This document shows positions 62,638 through 64,000 of a DNA stretch of 64,000 nucleotides, piece after piece. The first letter of the stretch is position 1. The number at the start of each line of letters is the position of its first letter. The position numbers were made by a program, and so were the translations under genes. The stretch comes from Saccharicrinis sp963667815. Its GTDB lineage: Bacteria; Bacteroidota; Bacteroidia; Bacteroidales; Marinilabiliaceae. The stretch is from the NCBI GenBank assembly GCA_963667815.1, contig OY764021.1; one strand, given 5' to 3'. The notes under the pieces are model-generated. The model saw only the letters and a program-made list of their open reading frames with translations. It had not been told where the DNA came from and ran no database searches.

Positions 62638-62666
62638 AAAAAAAGCCGTCGGAAATGACGGCTTTT
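62638..62666 (-). terminator. Intrinsic terminator after tpiA
   Basis: AAAAGCCGTC (62641-62650) pairs with GACGGCTTTT (62657-62666); on the minus strand it is followed by a T run. It separates tpiA from prmA. Confidence 0.9.
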
Positions 62667-62690
62667 CTATTATTTATTTGTTTTTATCGA

Positions 62691-63446
62691 TTAAAAAGCA
62701 TCGATAATTCCAACAAAATCTTCAGCTTTTAATGAAGCACCACCAATAAGACCTCCATCAACGTCTGGATTAGCAAATAATTCTTTTGCATTACTTGGCT
62801 TACAGCTTCCTCCGTAAAGAATAGAACAATTGTCAGCAACTTCAGCACCGAATTTATCAGCAACTACAGAACGGATATATGCGTGAATTTCTTGAGCTTG
62901 CTCTGGAGTAGCAACTTTTCCTGTTCCGATAGCCCATACTGGTTCGTATGCAAGAACGATTTTACCAAACTCTTCAGCAGATAAGTGGAAAAGAGCTTCT
63001 TCAATTTGAGTTTTTACAACCTCATTTTGTTTGTTAGCTTCTCTTTCTTCTAAAACTTCACCAATACAGAAAATTGGAGTTAAACCATTAGCTAATGCTA
63101 AGTTCGTTTTTTCTTTAAGGATTTCGTTAGTTTCTCCATAGTACTCTCTTCTTTCAGAGTGACCAAGAATAACACACTCAGCTCCTGTAGATTTTACCAT
63201 TGCAGCAGAAGTTTCACCTGTGTAAGCTCCTGATTCTTTGTCAGCACAGTTTTGTGCAGAAACTGCAATTTTACTAGCATCAACAGTCTTTACTACCTCA
63301 GTAATATGAGTAGCAGGCACACCAATAACAACTTTACAGTTAGGTATTTTTCCAGCAAGAATGCTGTTTAATTCTGATGCTAACTCAACTCCTTCTTGAA
63401 GAGTTTTGTTCATTTTCCAGTTTCCGGCAACAATGTTTTGTCTCAT
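62691..63446 (-). CDS. tpiA: Triosephosphate isomerase
   Basis: A 251-residue TIM with GNWKMN (Lys11), GHSERR (His96) and AYEPVWAIGTGK (Glu168), the full catalytic set, and YGGSCKPSNA near the end. It interconverts dihydroxyacetone phosphate and glyceraldehyde-3-phosphate. It starts 24 bases after the stop of the upstream gene, so the two form an operon. Confidence 0.98.
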   Translation of the reverse strand: MRQNIVAGNWKMNKTLQEGVELASELNSILAGKIPNCKVVIGVPATHITEVVKTVDASKIAVSAQNCADKESGAYTGETSAAMVKSTGAECVILGHSERREYYGETNEILKEKTNLALANGLTPIFCIGEVLEEREANKQNEVVKTQIEEALFHLSAEEFGKIVLAYEPVWAIGTGKVATPEQAQEIHAYIRSVVADKFGAEVADNCSILYGGSCKPSNAKELFANPDVDGGLIGGASLKAEDFVGIIDAF

Positions 63447-63470
63447 CGTAATAAATGTTTGTAATTAAAA

Positions 63471-64000
63471 CTATATTGAATTATTTTTTTTATAGAGTAT
63501 TAAGAATGACATTAATATAGTCAGAAGTATGATTATATAAATTACATTTCTTTCATTCTTATCCTTTAATTGCTTCATCGAAAATGAAGTGGGGTTGGCA
63601 AACTCCTTAGCATTAGGTATATCTTTATAATGCCATTTACCAATAATATTACCATCCTGTATTAAAACAAGACCAGGATTTGATCGAACCATTGTTTTTA
63701 ACATGGTTTCATCAGCTGTTAAGTAGTTAAAGCCAGCTTCAGTATTAAATTCAAAACTTGTTATATCATCAGAATTTGATGCTGTTACAAAGAATGTATC
63801 AAATCCTTTTTGAAATAGCGTTTTGTTTAAATTTTTTAAGCTATCAATATGTGCTCCCCATATACCTTTATTTATTTGTGGTGAAATAATTAATAGAGTA
63901 GGGGTATTTTGTTCAAGAAGTTGTTTTGTAATATCCTCACCTTCATCATTGGTTAAAACAAAGTCATGAATAGGAGGCTCATACCCTTTACTAATTACTT
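63471..64000 (-). CDS. BT_3928-like membrane protein with a thioredoxin-like domain, C-terminal part
   Basis: The frame is open from 64000 down to the stop at 63471, although an internal ATG exists at 63704. The visible 176 codons begin with GYEPPIHDFVLTNDEGEDIT and LLIISPQINKGIWG, a thioredoxin-like fold, then PGLVLIQDGNIIGKW and a C-terminal membrane anchor (VIYIIILLTILMSFLILYKK). This suits the C-terminal half of the BT_3928 family (DoxX-like membrane domain plus a domain of this kind), which is known next to tpiA in Bacteroides. The N-terminal half is outside the window. Confidence 0.7.
   Translation of the reverse strand, partial: VISKGYEPPIHDFVLTNDEGEDITKQLLEQNTPTLLIISPQINKGIWGAHIDSLKNLNKTLFQKGFDTFFVTASNSDDITSFEFNTEAGFNYLTADETMLKTMVRSNPGLVLIQDGNIIGKWHYKDIPNAKEFANPTSFSMKQLKDKNERNVIYIIILLTILMSFLILYKKNNSI

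Noticed and set aside
1..64000. tRNA, rRNA, insertion sequence or prophage genes
   Set aside because: I saw no tRNA-like T-loop in a suitable context, no transposase or integrase motif, and no phage structural genes. A tRNAscan and an IS search would settle this.

Overview
The window looks like a chromosomal piece of a Bacteroidota bacterium, probably a marine or anaerobic Bacteroidales/Marinilabiliales-type organism. The signs are AT-rich DNA, promoters of the TTG-N18..20-TAnnTTTG type, many lipoproteins with an SC lipobox, a type IX secretion C-terminal sorting domain, a DUF4465 lipoprotein, and a tpiA gene next to a BT_3928-like gene. No rRNA, tRNA, insertion sequence or prophage was recognised.

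Layout. 1-5 kb: the 3' end of a probable M19 dipeptidase, a biotin-dependent carboxylase/decarboxylase subunit with two biotinyl domains, and a membrane TPR/AraC-type regulator. 5-8 kb: secreted proteins and lipoproteins. 7.8-17.8 kb: a type II-C CRISPR-Cas locus. It holds a 193-aa protein of unknown function, a tracrRNA divergent from cas9, cas9 (1355 aa), a strong terminator, a phased array of twelve GGTAACA boxes, a 218-aa helical protein with an internal duplication, another strong terminator, cas1, cas2, a leader, and 31 repeats with 30 spacers. There is no csn2 or cas4. 18-21.6 kb: a secreted alpha-amylase, an RNase H-like protein and two small lipoproteins. 21.6-28.1 kb: a minus-strand RND efflux operon (TolC, membrane-fusion protein, RND pump, PII-like protein, small membrane protein). 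28.5-34.5 kb: folP-cdaA, a sugar-nucleotide-epimerase-like protein, an MFS transporter, a MaoC hydratase and a stand-alone DEAD-box N-terminal domain. 34.6-38.8 kb: topB and dnaX. 39-48.6 kb: monomeric isocitrate dehydrogenase, then an acyl-phosphate cluster pta - 3-hydroxyacyl-CoA dehydrogenase - ackA - ptb - buk, and a cation/proton antiporter. 48.7-57.1 kb: a T9SS-exported serine protease facing a five-gene minus-strand operon. 57-64 kb: a 1505-aa unknown envelope protein with prmA, then tpiA and a partial BT_3928-like gene.

Most interesting points. (1) dnaX is split by a stop codon directly behind the heptamer A AAA AAG, and a -1 shift there restores a full-length 581-residue tau-like protein. 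This is the reverse of the E. coli logic, where the shift gives the short form. (2) The CRISPR repeat has the same TTTG-N19-TATA layout as the predicted tracrRNA promoter, which suggests a promoter inside each repeat. The terminal repeat keeps the tracrRNA-pairing part and loses the TATACC part. (3) Between cas9 and the 218-aa gene lies an iteron-like array of 12 boxes spaced alternately 21 and 20 bp. No known CRISPR component explains it.
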